Shown one piece after another: positions 1-11,736 of a stretch of 64,000 nt of DNA. The notes under the pieces were generated by a model. That model did no database searches. It was not told the origin of the DNA and was given only the letters and a program-made list of their open reading frames with translations. Position numbers and translations under genes: made by a program. Source of the stretch: Papaver somniferum (taxonomy: Eukaryota > Streptophyta > Magnoliopsida > Ranunculales > Papaveraceae); assembly GCF_003573695.1 (NCBI RefSeq), contig NC_039366.1:160274770-160338769 (forward strand), read 5' to 3'. How positions within the stretch are numbered: position 1 is the stretch's first letter; every line of letters starts with the position of its first letter.

Positions 1-793
1 AATGGAATAAAACATCAATTGTTGCAAAAAAAATTTAAGCAAAGCAATAAATATATGCAATAAAATCAGGCTTTTCTTAAACAGGAACACGATTAACTAA
101 CAAACTCGTTACCTCAAATTTCGCATCCTCTTCTCCAATATGGTTGCATCTTCTTCCAGGGAGAATTGATATCGAAATATCATTATGTTGTCATCCTTAT
201 GCAAAACAAAAGAATAACAACAACCAACCTTTACCAGAGAAAGGTTGAAAACCTGTTTTTAACTATTGCAAGCAAAAGTTGAAAATCCTCGAAACACATA
301 TGCTTTTATGCTAAACCAAAACCGATTCAACATATTGTGACTTTTTCACATATTGTTTCTATCAGAACCCCTCATGATCCTTTGATAAAGCCTACCAACA
401 TGGGATAGGACTTAATCCTGCTAAATCAAAAAGTCACCCAAACCATAAGGGTTCACAACATTATGAGATCAAATATTAAGGTCAGAAAACCGAAATCAAA
501 CATCCCATAAACATATATAGAAATAATAAAGCATTCAAGCACATGCTATGTAAATCAAAAACTATCAGAAGAAAAATTATAAATCAAATAATTTTATTCA
601 TACTAATAAGATAGTTTTATTCATAATAGACCTAATACAATCATTGAAAGAAATCAAAAATTGATGTCTATTTTCCTGGATTAAGTATTACAACATATAA
701 CTTAATCTCTAGTGGGCTCTTATTGTTCACTGAGGTTTCTTCAGTGTTAAAACTTTTAAAGCATGTCTCAAGAGACTTGTCAGCAACCACTTC

Positions 794-1159
794 CTATTTC
801 TCAAGCTTTTCAACTTGAACCTTCATGTCAGCAATATCAGCTTTAGTTTCCTCAATCTTATCCTTGAGCCAGTCCTGATTTCGAACCGTTATTATAAGAT
901 TGGTTCTTAGTTCTTCAAAACCTTGGATATAATCAATCATACTATCAGAACGAATCCATTTGGTTTTGGTTGGATCTTGAAAGTTGTAAGCCAACATACA
1001 TGACTCATCTTGTGATCCAACTGAACTATCAGAATCATAATCAGACATGATCTTTGATATGATTTTCTTCTTCCTTTCTGTATTGATTCCTTGACAATCT
1101 TTAACCTTTTGAGCTTCCTCCTTATTAGCCTTTGTGATACTGCGAGTTACTGGAGACAT
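794..1159 (-). CDS. Short hydrophilic ORF in element A, function unknown
   Basis: A 121-codon ATG-initiated frame lies downstream of the gag-like pieces on the same strand. Its N-terminal half is basic, its middle carries an acidic and serine-rich stretch (SDYDSDSSVGSQDES), and its last 40 residues look like a coiled coil (EETKADIADMKVQVEKLEK). I do not recognise a family. It may be an accessory or gag-derived segment of the retrotransposon rather than a host gene. Confidence 0.3.
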   Translation of the reverse strand: MSPVTRSITKANKEEAQKVKDCQGINTERKKKIISKIMSDYDSDSSVGSQDESCMLAYNFQDPTKTKWIRSDSMIDYIQGFEELRTNLIITVRNQDWLKDKIEETKADIADMKVQVEKLEK

Positions 1160-1560
1160 GCTCGGTTTTATAAATAAGGATTGACCAGGGTTTCAATAAT
1201 ACAGGAAAGAGATAGTTTCCCTTTAAGAAGAGACAACTTTCGGACCAAAAATATTAGAAAATCCGAAAATATTACAGGAATATATTTCGTTTCATTTGTC
1301 CGAACTTCTCATGCTGGACGGTTTATTAAAATTCGAAAATTCTAAATAAAGCCTATTTTTGAAGATCATGATAGACATTAACATTTTTAGACAACCATGG
1401 ATTCGCAACGATCCATAATGTGTCACAACTTTTCTGATAAACAACTACACAAACAAATGTGCTCCAGTTTTATTGTGCCTTTCCCATCCATGAATAAGAG
1501 CACGAAAAAGGATGAGAGTGCACAATTTTGATATAACTAAGTTGCATCGGAGTAAGCTTT

Positions 1561-2695
1561 TTATAGCTTACAGTGAATATCAGAAACATAGTTCATGTTT
1601 CTCTTCGGGAATTTCTTCCCAAAATATTTTCTCCGAAAGCGATGATCTTTTCTAACTCTAGAGATATGATCATGTGGAGAAACTGTACTGACGTGAGAAT
1701 TTTCAGAGATAGATAAATCTCTCTTAATTCTTTTAATGAGATTTTCATAAGATCTTATCATTCTAAGGACTTCCTTATGATCCACATAAGTGTGATTATC
1801 TGAAACAATTATCGGAAATTCCTGATTGTTTCTTTTGGATGAGATTCTCGCTTTTCCTTTCTTCTGGAATCGTTCTTCATCAAAACAGGAATTGTTTCGA
1901 TATGGGTGAGGAGGAAACTTTTTCCGGAAGCGATTATCAACTATTTCCTCTGATTCTTTTGAGTTGATCTTATCGGGTAGTGGTATAATCTGTCTTTCTA
2001 CTGAGGAATGGTCTTTCAGTTTTCTAAGACAAGAAACTTCCTTCAATATTTTACCACCGTATGTTGAAGAAGTATAAGTTTCCTGTCAAGTGACTGAAAA
2101 TTGTATTCCTTAAGATCACTTTCACGGAATCGGTTCAAAGTTTCCTTCGGACAAGATTTCGTTTGATCATCAGTAGATATAGAAGATGGTTTCTTATCCT
2201 TTTCTAACTTGATGTAGTTAGGCAAACTACCATCATCTTGATCTGTTTCAGATATGACTAAACCGGTTTTATCACAATCCGTAAAAGTCGAGCAAGGACT
2301 TTTAGTTTCCTCAACATCAGAAGAAATCACAACAACATAATTAGTCAGAGTCATAGGACGTGTTCCTTTTCTTGAGAAAGAGATTTACCAAGGGATTCTA
2401 ATTTGACAGTGAGATTCATATTCTTTATGGCTAGAATATTCAGTTGAATGTCTTTATCTATGATCTCCTGTTTAAGAAGATTTGTATATGTCTTTAATAT
2501 CAGCACTTTAGAAGACAGAGATTTTATAGGCTTTAGGAGTTTAACCAACTCTTTATCAACATCTTCCTTTCCCTCAGAGATGAACACAGATGTTTTCGCA
2601 ACTCCTGGATCATGAGTCAGCGAAGTAGTAACATCTTCAACTTTTGAGTATCCATAGTCTTTCATAATGTTAATTGAATCGACCATTAGATTCAA
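1561..2695 (-). pseudogene. Frameshifted gag-like region of element A
   Basis: Three open stretches follow one another on the minus strand: 2351-2695 (114 codons, ATG start), 2043-2354 (overlaps the first by an ATGA), and 1561-2046 (no ATG, opens at TTG). They read as one charged protein cut by frameshifts. The first piece is rich in Lys, Leu and Glu in a coiled-coil-like pattern and ends near QEKEHVL. The plus-strand ORF at 63276-63527 has the same position after the LTR and a similar coiled-coil pattern ending in KEKVL, which supports a shared gag origin. The last piece is very basic, with runs such as RFRKKF. No known enzyme motif is visible. Confidence 0.5.
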
Positions 2696-2765
2696 TTCTT
2701 ATAGGTTGGATCGCACCAAACACAGATTGTTAGATCTTTTCGTGTTTTCTTGCTCTGATACAAAT

Positions 2766-4923
2766 TGAAAAGGCGAGGGTCCCAAATATACCCCAAGCTA
2801 AAACTTTTCCTACCTATAAGTCCTTTCTCCGAAAGCGATTGTCTATGGACCGAGTCGAGACAATACAACTAATCGGTTCATACTTCGTGTGATCGTTTAT
2901 GGATACGAGATCAAGACAATACAACAACGAAGTATGTTTACTTGATAAGAGGTTCGGACTTAACCAAACAAAATAGGATTACTATCAAGTAAATAGGAAT
3001 TAACGTTTATGTAATTTACTTTAAATTATAATAACAAAAAATTACAATTGCGAAAAATAAAAGTAAATGACACAACAAGATTTTGTTAACGAGGAAACCG
3101 CAAATGCAGAAAAACCCCGGGACATTGTCCAGAATTGAATACTCTCAGGATTAAGCCGCTATACAAAATCAAACCAACTTTGTATAGTTGAGACCGAGCA
3201 ACTAAACCTATCGTTCACCTAGTTCCGTCTGTATTCCCACGCCTCAAACTTATGAATAAGTCACGTACTTGGAACAATTCCTTTGGTTCGTACTCCAGAC
3301 AGTAAAGGAACAACAAATCTGTTTGATGGCAACTCTTTTCAACCAAGTGATGTGAGTTCGACAAAGGCTCTTATTTTTATCTCAATAAACTCCTTCGTCA
3401 GGTTCTTAGATCTATCTTATGATCAACTACCAAAATAATTGTTAACATTTTGCAATCAATATTTATAATCACAAAGAATTGTATTGATGCCGATCTACAC
3501 AACTAATCAATCTAATCTACCACAAGGATAAACTGATTATAATTGGATCCTCTAAACCGAAACAAGTATTGTGCACACCAAAGATTATGAACCCCAAATC
3601 AGAAATCTTCAATATATTCTTTGTCTTCAAATCTTCTTAGATCTTCAATAAACAACTTCACACAAAAACTTGAATCTCATATGATCAATCATGCACAGAA
3701 AAAAGTCTGTTAACATGGGATTATCACAAGACGTCTTTAGATCTACAAACAGTTTAAAGATCCTTGTCGAAACTTCGATCTAGTTTGAGTGAAACTTATA
3801 TCAGAAGAAAAGATTCTCAAGCATAAACAAACTAGGTGCAATCCAAGTTCAACCACCGTTAGTCAATCAAATCAATTGAAAACACAAGATAAACCGCAGT
3901 TATCTAGTTTCCCACCAACGGTACTAATAGAGTTATTAAGTAATAACTTTGAACAATTAAAGATTAGCGTTACTTCACATGTTCAAAGTATGTCGACATC
4001 CTTACTTTCTAAGTCCTCTTTCATACATACAACCTTGAAACCGATGTGCCACACTTCCAAACAAGTTTAGAATTGGTTCATATGACTTTCAAGAACTATG
4101 TGATTGATTAAGAACACTCAATCACAAATCACGGGTTTCACGGTTCTACCAAAACAAGTTTCGGTTATACCTCCATGTGAGTACTGTCCATAGTCACACT
4201 AGCTTTCCAAAATTCGGTTGACTAGGTACTAGGATCGGTTCCCCACATATATATGGTATCTAACTTGAATGTGTTGCACATGTCCATAGGATCGGTTCCC
4301 CTTTGCCTAAAAACGTGTTGCACATGTCCATAAGATTGGTTCCCCTTTCTGCTAAAACATGTTTCACCTCATATAAGGATCGATTCCCCTTCGTGATAGG
4401 TTGCACCTCTTACTAGGATCGGTTCCCCTTTACCCAGAGTCGGTCTTACCAATAACACAAAATCGATCATACCATCTCAGGTGATTACTTAAGATCGGTT
4501 TCACTAATAAAAGTCATACCAATACAAAAGTCAGGCCTTTGTGAATAGTTTTACCAAGAACACAAACAAGTCATGAGCGGTTATACTAATCACACATATT
4601 GGTTGTTCACAAGATATGCAATGAATAACAATACCAATAACGCCTGGCGATTTCCTTTTCGATTCACAAAACAAGTTCATGAATTTACTTCCTTAAAACA
4701 CATGTAAAACATTGTTTCCTAGGATAAAATCCTCACCTCATACCCATACATAATCACAATAGCATTTAAACGATTATGTCGATGTCTTATCTACAAAGTT
4801 TAATGGTTAAGCAACAAACCTCGTATTGTATTCCTTAATACTAATTCTAACTAGAGTGTTCATGCTTCGCAGTTTTGTTTTCAATATGCACGACTTGAAA
4901 GATACGTTAGGGAATGAAACAGT
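2766..4923 (-). repeat. LTR of element A, inner part
   Basis: This is the primer-site-proximal part of a minus-strand LTR. It ends (minus sense) in TTTTCA at 2766 just before the primer-binding site. The other part of the same LTR is at 15331-15578, split off by the Tat-1 insertion. Together they make about 2.4 kb, the same as the copy at 60620-63071. Shared blocks include the stretch around 3090-3180 (a GAGGAAACCGCAAATGC-type block, then CCCGGGAC, then AAGCCGCTA), also found near 17345, 41650 and, inverted, 62640. A tandem array of GGATCGGTTCCCC units lies at 4231-4428. Confidence 0.75.
4231..4428. repeat. Five-copy GGATCGGTTCCCC tandem motif in LTR A
   Basis: The 13-mer GGATCGGTTCCCC, with up to two changes, occurs at 4232, 4289, 4333, 4377 and 4416, so units are 39-57 bp long. 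A second word, GTTGCACATGTCCAT, repeats in two of them. In the sister LTRs of the family the comparable zone holds a different tandem motif (palindromic GTACGCATAC-type units). Confidence 0.7.
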
Positions 4924-7513
4924 TGTTGATGGTGGATTTTAGTTCAGGGATAAAATTGTAAAACCAAATTTAATGCGCTGACATCCTGCAAAGAGTAAAG
5001 CCGTTTGATAAGTGATGAGTTCAGGAAACCTCTTCACTTTATTTATTCGAAGAAATTCAATAAATGCACAAAATTCACCTGAAATGGTGCGTGCAACAAC
5101 AATCCCACATATTCCGTGAATTTTATTAGCATTATTAATTAATGCATAATTTGACTAGTATTTCCCGTGCTATGTTCTCAGCCGAACTCTTTTTATTGAC
5201 ATGACATGATGACTGAGTATTCACTCTCAGCAGAGTAGCATGAATCTCCGTGCCAATATTGAGACATGCCTGAAATACCCACACAGGCTGCATCACTCTC
5301 TGGCAAAGAGAATTTCGAATCGACGCGCTTTGATAAAAGACAGCTCGATCGAACATATTTAATTCCCTTAAGGAAAATCTGGACTGTCCATATCAGTCTC
5401 AGAAACGATCGTGGCCACGCAAGTTGGCCGCATAATTTAATAAGCCTAGCCAAACCCTGGAAAAAATAGGCAATTGTTGTGATCACCACCGACGGGCCCA
5501 TTTATGCCCTAGCCGGTCGAAAAATCACCATACTCCCCCAGGACCATCAAACGCCAACCCAAAGTTGAGTGATCGCGCTGTTTTGGGAGAAGCTCGACGA
5601 GCATAGACTGTTCAGGGAAGTCTTAAAACCATCACAACCGTCCAACTTCGCCAGCCTGGTTGGACGGATTAGATCATCCCATGAATGATCAGGGAAGCGC
5701 TAAAGCACACGTTGACGGGACCACTTCTCCTTCACCCGATCGGATTTCTCACGGCGAGTCCATGGAGCAATGAAGAAATTGCTCAAACTATGGCAAGCGT
5801 GATGCTTCTAAGGGTCGCGGAATTCCACTAGTGTCTTAAATCGATCACAACCATCCAACTTAGCCAGCCTATTTGGATGGCTTAGATCGCATTTAGGACC
5901 ATCAGAAAGGTGCACGCAAGTTCACCGTCGACCTAACATGGGCCCACGTGATCGATCTCACTAAAGGAGGTCATGGCTTGCCAAACCGTTTGGCCAAAGT
6001 CACGTGTGCGTGAGTGATTCAAAATCCTAATTAGGGTTTGCGGAAATGCACATCTGTCGTAGTTCGATCATGACCATCCATCTTCGCCAGCCTAAACGGA
6101 GGGTATAAATATAAACTCAAGAGATCCCAAGGATGTCAGCGTGATCACCATGATCCCACCTTTGCGTGTGACCGACCGGCTTATACATACTAGGGCCAGG
6201 AGCCTCGAAACGCACGCCCAAAAGGTGGCATGCCACACGGATTTTTAAACCTTTGCGGCAATATATTTCTATCGCAAATCGATCACGATCACTCATCTTT
6301 GACGGTCAAATTGAGTGGCCTAGATCGAATCTTTGTTGGACCGAGAGGTATAGGCATGCACGCCGGCGGACCGTCTCCACGCATGCCTGGTCGGTCCCAC
6401 CAAAATTAGCGTCCATGCTTAGATACGGTCAAGCCAAAGAGGGGATGTTGCGCACCTCTAAATCCATCAACAACATCAAATATATGCCGTAAATCATCTC
6501 GTCCGTCCAACTTTTCCAGCTTGGTCGGACGGCTTGGATTAAAAATTAGGCGATCAATGAAGTGCTTCAGTGATCACCGTCCGCCACTCTGTCACAGGGA
6601 GTGATCGAACAAATGGTGCCCACCCATGCGGCTTCCAGACGATCACTCGAAGATGGTTGGACGTGCTGCCATTTTAGGACGCTTAATCCGCGACTTATTC
6701 AATCAAGCTTTAAAACAACGATGCTTTATGCATATCGATTGTTTTAAGCTGCTTGCTTTAAAGCGATGCATTACATGCATCGAGCATACACGATATTTCA
6801 TGAATATCAATTCCATAAATAACTCAGTTATTTAACTTAATAGCACCGTATACAATTTCCTGCGGCGGGTCCCACGACCCGACCCACTCATTCGAGACAT
6901 CAAACATGTCACAAACTGAGGGATACTTACTGGGGTATTGGTCTGGCGGTTTATATCGTGCGGCGTGCAACGCGCCCATTACGAGAACGTGTTAGGAGGC
7001 ATGGACGGTTAACGATGATGAGGGAAGTGGGCAAAGGCATGATCGTGTGACAATCACCTACACAACCCCACTACTCCATCACTCAACTTCCCCCACTTCC
7101 TACGAGATGAGGATTGCGCTCAAATGACTTGTATAAATAGGTTCTTTCGACCTATCTTCAAACAACACATAGAAATCAAGTGTTGTCACAGTATCCAGAA
7201 AACACCCAGAACTGATAGCTTCCATTATGCAAGCCAGTTCATCGTTCTGATACAAGTCATAAATAGCCAACACCTTCATAATCTCAACACCTTCTTTGCT
7301 TCCCTCCCTAATTAAGATCAACCCCATCTCCTTCACTTTGTGACCGAAGCAAGTCTGGAACGACCATTTCTTGGTTTAGGACAGAATTGTATAGATTGAT
7401 CTCTCGAATCAAAAACGCTCCCGTGGAGTGCATTTGTTGAGATTTTAGAATCGTTTCTCATCCACACACCCAAATTTACCAAAATCGGTAGAAACAGTTT
7501 TCACCCATAAACA
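4924..7513 (+). repeat. Tat-1 5' LTR
   Basis: This 2590-bp LTR starts TGTTGATGG and ends AAACA, directly before the primer-binding site. It carries five 30-base hairpins at 213-223 bp spacing. Small reading frames here (for example 5135-5356 minus and 6253-6492 plus) recur in the 3' LTR only because the LTR is duplicated, and I do not consider them genes. A run of CCATCACTCAACTTCC and a TATAAATAGG box near 7132 may mark the promoter region. Confidence 0.9.
5638..6532. repeat. Five regularly spaced 30-base hairpins in the Tat-1 5' LTR
   Basis: Five 30-base imperfect palindromes begin at 5638, 5851, 6074, 6289 and 6503 (spacings 213, 223, 215, 214). The outer 6-8 bases of each pair with each other: CCGTCCAA/TTGGACGG, CCATCCAA/TTGGATGG, CCATCC/GGAGGG (one mismatch), TCACTCA/TGAGTGG (one T-G wobble) and CCGTCC/GGACGG. 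The loop usually contains CCAG. Each hairpin is followed by a TTAGATC-like word and, 60-100 bp later, by a CCCAC word, so the LTR middle is an old tandem array of about 215-bp units. The 3' LTR has the same set at 13465, 13678, 13901, 14116 and 14330. Confidence 0.8.
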
Positions 7514-7515
7514 AT

Positions 7516-7531
7516 TGGCGACCACAATGGG
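7516..7531 (+). other. Tat-1 primer-binding site
   Basis: Two bases inside the 5' LTR lies TGGCGACCACAATGGG. TGGCGAC followed by a GGG-rich end is the form seen in Tat and Ogre elements, where a tRNA (often reported as tRNA-Arg) primes reverse transcription. I have not matched it to a specific tRNA. The related Tat-2 site at 21330 reads TGGCAACCATAGTGGG. Confidence 0.7.
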
Positions 7532-7667
7532 AGATTAATCTCTCGGTTGCAAAATCAGCTTCTTAATATTCATTTCAGTCTTCTCAATTTTGAAGGGATA
7601 GATCTTAGGTGCAATTCAATTATTAACCTATTCATTTTTTTTAATCACTGAGTCCGGCTTCCATCCT

Positions 7668-8672
7668 ATGATGTATCCTCGCCAGCTAAATTCTCCGGAA
7701 GCCATAGATAATCCAAACCGCATAGAAAGCGTGGCCAGGATGCTAGAGGATGTCCTGGCAAACCAAGTTGGTATCGCCAGAAGGCAGAGTGAGACATTCC
7801 GTCTTTTAAATGATATAACATTTCGATTACAAGAAGGCTCGGCAAGCGTTTACCCGGAGAGTATCACGAATAACGACGCAAAGAATGTTGAATCTTTATC
7901 TGGAAGTCGTGTCTTTACCAGCGAAGATGCAGAAAGAACGCATGGCCACACCAGGGGACCAAGGAGGGACGAGCAGCATAACCCGGCTAACCACGGAGGC
8001 CCAGAGTAATTCCACAGAGCAAAGGACTTGTCAGGAACGCCGCAGCATTTATCGGATAAGGGAAAAGAGCCAGCTTATGAAACCTTGCTGGAAGATTTGT
8101 ATCTCAAAACCCTTTCCGAAGTACAGAAAGCAGTTCAATCTACCGCGACTTTTCAGCCAAACGAAGAACTGCGTGAATAAGGAGAAATCATCCAAGAGTC
8201 ACACGAATACAGGGGCTGGGAATACTCGACTCAGCCGCCTAATGGTGATACTAACTCTGATACGAGGCCCTCAAAAACAGCTTCATCCCAACAAAGACTC
8301 CCAACCAAGCGGGCCACATATATGTTGACACATGCCTGCGCTCCAACTCCATCCCCGAAACGTGCTTCATATTAAGGTCAACAGGAGATATCACGACAAC
8401 ATCAGTTGGCGCAAGAAAATCCCGGCTCAAGATACTCGTATTTCCCATTCTCGATGAAGAAAGTCTTAGAATTGTTGGAGGTATGGGTGCGAGACGTAGA
8501 AGTCCAACTTCCTTCTGTGTGGCGACAACCGACTGATCAAGAGATAATAGATCCGAGATATTGTCATTATCACCGATTTCTTCACCACCCTACCAGTGAA
8601 TGCAACACCCTGAAGCGCATTGTCCAGAAGAAGCTTAATTCAGCAGATTTGCCTCCTCTCTATGAAGATTAG
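7668..8672 (+). pseudogene. Tat-1 gag remnant
   Basis: Two parts can be seen. The first, 7668-8009, has 113 codons from MMYPRQLN and is hydrophilic. The second, 8406-8672, has 88 codons and holds the C-terminal Tat gag signature: a YFPFSMKKVLELL segment, then CHYHRFLHHPTSECNTLKRI, a Cys-His-rich motif typical of Tat-lineage gag. The central gag domain expected between them (the SLTRRAYTWY region seen in Tat-2) is not recognisable, so gag is shortened and frameshifted and cannot make a full capsid protein. It sits in sense orientation 150 bp after the primer-binding site, as expected. Confidence 0.7.
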
Positions 8673-9133
8673 CGCGTGCAATTTCTCGAAGTGAGTACTC
8701 GGGAAGATCCAATTTCATGCAGATGGAATTTCGAAGAACAAGTAAGTTCTATTAAACGAATTTACGAGAAAGATAGTTTTAGAGCCTACTGGGGACTTGA
8801 CGTCTCGCACTGAGAAAGAGATCAAATGATGCAAATCACCGTAAACATCATGTTTGTTTTCCCCTTAGAAGTATTCTCTCACACGATATTTGCAACTTCA
8901 TATGTCATGTACGATATCGTTAGAATGGTCACATTATTTATAATCAAAATGCAAATTCCTTCTAAAAAACAAATCTCTTTCGGAAAACCATTCACAAAAC
9001 TATCTCAAAATAAACCAATTCAAAATTCAACCACCTATTAATTCAAAACCTAAAATCAAGGTGTGATAGGATCCCCTCACATCACTCGAAAACACCTAAA
9101 AGAAGAGAAGCATAAATAAGCAACCTAAAGCAT
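8673..9133 (+). other. Short spacer between gag remnant and antisense gene in Tat-1
   Basis: Where protease, RT, RNase H and integrase would lie in an autonomous element there are only about 460 bases. They include a short in-frame extension of gag (RVQFLEVSTRED) and AT-rich sequence, with no RT or integrase motifs on either strand. This shows that pol has been lost or replaced. Confidence 0.6.
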
Positions 9134-9937
9134 TCAAGGGAAGTCTTTCAACAGCAACTCGTTCTTCTGGGAAAAAACAGCTTTCATGTTCTGGAGGGCG
9201 GCCTGCTTCAGCTTCAACTCTTTAGACAACCTCTCGATCTCTTCCTCCTGTTGAGCAATGCATTCCATAGAAGGAATTTTGTCTGTTGCGCTTTGAAGCT
9301 TCTGGATTTCAGAAAACCCTTTGTAGAACCAAGAAGTGTTGAAATCGTACTGCATAAACACGTCCTGGTGGAACTCCCAGTTTGAAATTATCTCTTCAGA
9401 AATCGTGCGCCCAGTCACGACGCTCATGCCGTAGATAGTGGATAAAGCTTCTTCGAAACGTTTGGCCAATGTAAAGCGACTCTTAAGTTTTATGGAAGTG
9501 GCAATATGACCATGTTTTCTCCATAGTTTAGTGTATAACTCCTCATACTTAGCCGGCACGCTAAATCCTCCAACCAGCACATGATTTGTGTAAGGAGTGT
9601 CGAAAGGAGGATCGAAGACAACTCCAGGGACATGATGCATCACCAACGCTTTGTCAGCTGCAGAAGATTCTTCAGAGGGAAACACCTCTGCAATCACTGA
9701 TGTAGCCTCTCCGGCATTCCCCGCGTCGTTCGCTTCACCGTGAAGGTTGATTTCTGCCACGGTTTCATTCACAAGCTCACTGAAACGATCAGACTCCTTG
9801 CTGCTCTGGAAGGCGCTTCCTTCGTCGCAGACCGAGTTTGCACCATCCTTGTCATCACCTTCAAGAAGATCAGTGTCGCCAGATTTCTCATTATGACTAC
9901 GTGCCAACCTTGTGAAAGCGTTCTCTTTCGGTAGCCC
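9134..9937 (-). pseudogene. C-terminal exon of the antisense PMD gene of Tat-1
   Basis: This open exon runs from 9937 to the stop at 9134. It starts after an AG at 9939-9938 that pairs with a GT donor at 10022-10021, giving an 85-base intron that keeps the frame (PVVFNSYHMQ then GLPKENAFTR). The product is acidic and Ser-rich at first (SGDTDLLEGDDKDG), then has a segment around VPGVVFDPPFDTPYTN, and ends in a Glu/Lys/Leu coiled coil (QQEEEIERLSKELKLKQ). PMD proteins carried by plant transposons often have such low-complexity and coiled-coil tails. The exon itself is open for about 268 codons; decay is seen upstream. Confidence 0.6.
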
Positions 9938-10022
9938 CTGATTTCGAATAAAGAATCACTTTTGGTAGAGATTGCTCAAGATAAATAAAATGGGATGATC
10001 AAAAGGAAGAAGTTCAAAGTAC

Positions 10023-11736
10023 CTGCATATGATAGGAATTGAAGACCACGGGACCACACGCCTGATTCTTAGACCCCGCCCCTGCATCCTGGGGACTGCA
10101 GTCATCAGTAGTGTTAGCCCTGGTTCGTTTACCCGGAAGCGGCTTCAATCGTTTATACTGCTTCAAAATTTTGGGAGATGGTTCGCCGCGGGGAACTGTC
10201 GCAACTTCTTACGAGAACTTTTGAAAAGCGAACAACTCTCCTTTCCAAAAACGCTTATACCCACCAGTCGCAGCTGGCCTTCTTCCAAGAGGCAAGAATG
10301 GAAGGCTCTGCTCTGGTATGAAGATGTCAGCATTGAGAACAGATGGAACGAGATCCTTTGAAGGCATTGGCGGACGACAGAATGGAATTCCCTGGTCAAA
10401 CCCCATCTGGCGAGCGGCTCTGTCAATATTATAAGGAACCACAGTAAGGAGTTCATCAAAGAAAGATGGATGCATCCTGGCATGCAACTTCGCAGGAAAA
10501 TGATTTCTCCAAGATTCATGGTTTTTCCCTCAGTGTGCAACACAATGTCAGGGGCAGTACTGAAGGTTTCCGGTTGAACCACGGAAGAATGGACCGGTCC
10601 CCACGGACGAAAATCTATGGTGTGCACGTTATCGATAAAATCCACAAGTCTCAACCCGGGTTTTGGACGTTTGTTCTGCCAACAGAGTAACCTTGAACCG
10701 CCATACAAACCAGAAAATGAAGTTGCAGGGACAGGGGCGTAACCTTTGAAATATTCCCACAGGCACGCCTGAAGAAAAGCAACATGGATATGCGATTCCA
10801 CTTTCTTATACCCGTTGGAAGCATGCATGTCTACCGCCAAAGCATCCAGATGAGAACACAGTGATCCAAGGAAAAAGGCGCCCAAAGGGAGGACCACACC
10901 TTTCGCCAACTTTATAGAAAACATGACGAGGTCCTCTCTTATAGTCTTCTTCCCAGAACCGTCATCAAAGATGTCCCTAGACAGCCACAAAGACAGAAAC
11001 GCAACTACGCAGAGTTCATCATCCAGTGCTTGACCCGGCTTTGGTTTTGCGGGAGACCACTCAGACAACCACCAAGTGTAAAATCTTTTTGCGTCCTTTT
11101 TCTATTGTTCATACTCTCCTTCCTTCTGAAGTATAACATCGAGGATGACGCTTTCTGTAGAAGATAGCTTATAATAGAAATTTCCAGCAATAGGAAGATT
11201 CATCAACACGGCCACTCTTTTTAAGGTGATGGTCATCTCTACCCATCTACATACGGCCGTGTGCGTGGAGGGTCGCCACCGAGAAATGAAAGTAATCAAA
11301 CCAGCAACGTCTTTCTTAATTGAAGAGTTGCAGACGCCATAACAGCCTCGATGATCTGCGCTTTGGGCAAGTTATCTTTGATACGCTCATTGCCCAACAT
11401 GCGCCTCATCCATCCTTCATAAGAGCTCAGTGGAGTGTGACAAACCTTTAAATTAATAGGAGAAGGTGGATATTCATTCTTCCGAAGACAGAATCTCATC
11501 ACGTATGCTGGAGAAGCGGACGGAATAGCCTCTTCATTTTTCGAGCTAGTGAGCAGGGTCCACTTATGGCCTGGATGAGTTCTAACGTTTGGAAAAGGCG
11601 CAGTAAACATCTTATCATTTATGCTCGGCATGTCTTTGGAGTTGTCAACACCTCCCGATTTAGCAGCAGCATTACCCCCAGGTGACATCTTAACAAGAGC
11701 CTCTTTGTCCATTTTCAAACAACTACAATGAAGCAC
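10023..11736 (-). pseudogene. Antisense plant mobile domain (PMD, aminotransferase-like) gene of Tat-1
   Basis: Reading right to left, the N-terminus is 11736-11296 (starting near KMDKEALVKM) with EGWMRRMLGNERIKDN. Then in 11299-11102 comes RWRPSTHTAVCRWVEMTITL followed by KRVAVLMNLPIAGN, the hallmark block of the PMD family (GEMTxTLxDVxxLLGLPxxG). Then 11068-10163 gives LDDELCVVAFLSLWLSRDIF, LGAFFLGSLCSHLDAL and HVAFLQACLWEYF. The last PMD segment (YNIDRAARQMGFDQGIPF) is in another frame, 10487-10209. At least three frameshifts are visible, near 11300-11070, 10500 and 10210, so this copy is dead. The role of PMD proteins in transposons is unknown; host relatives MAIN and MAIL1 act in silencing and genome stability in Arabidopsis. 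Confidence 0.8.

Larger units (their letters stand above)
1..2765 (-). mobile_element. Internal region of long-LTR copia-like element A (gag side)
   Basis: This is the body of a minus-strand LTR retrotransposon whose 5' LTR starts at 2766 and reads leftward. Directly inside the LTR, at about 2747-2765 on the minus strand, is TTGTATCAGAGC. It differs by one base from TGGTATCAGAGC, the usual primer-binding site complementary to initiator tRNA-Met. Broken gag-like reading frames follow down to 794. No protease, integrase or reverse transcriptase is seen before the window edge, so the rest lies outside or is absent. From 1 to 793 I see no coding sequence. Assignment to copia rests on the primer site and on the zinc-knuckle gag of the related element at the right end of the window. 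Confidence 0.7.

Noticed and set aside
5135..6835. Small ORFs conserved between two places (5135-5356 and 12962-13183, 6253-6492 and 14080-14319)
   Set aside because: They lie in the two LTRs of one element; conservation follows from LTR duplication and the frames carry no motif.
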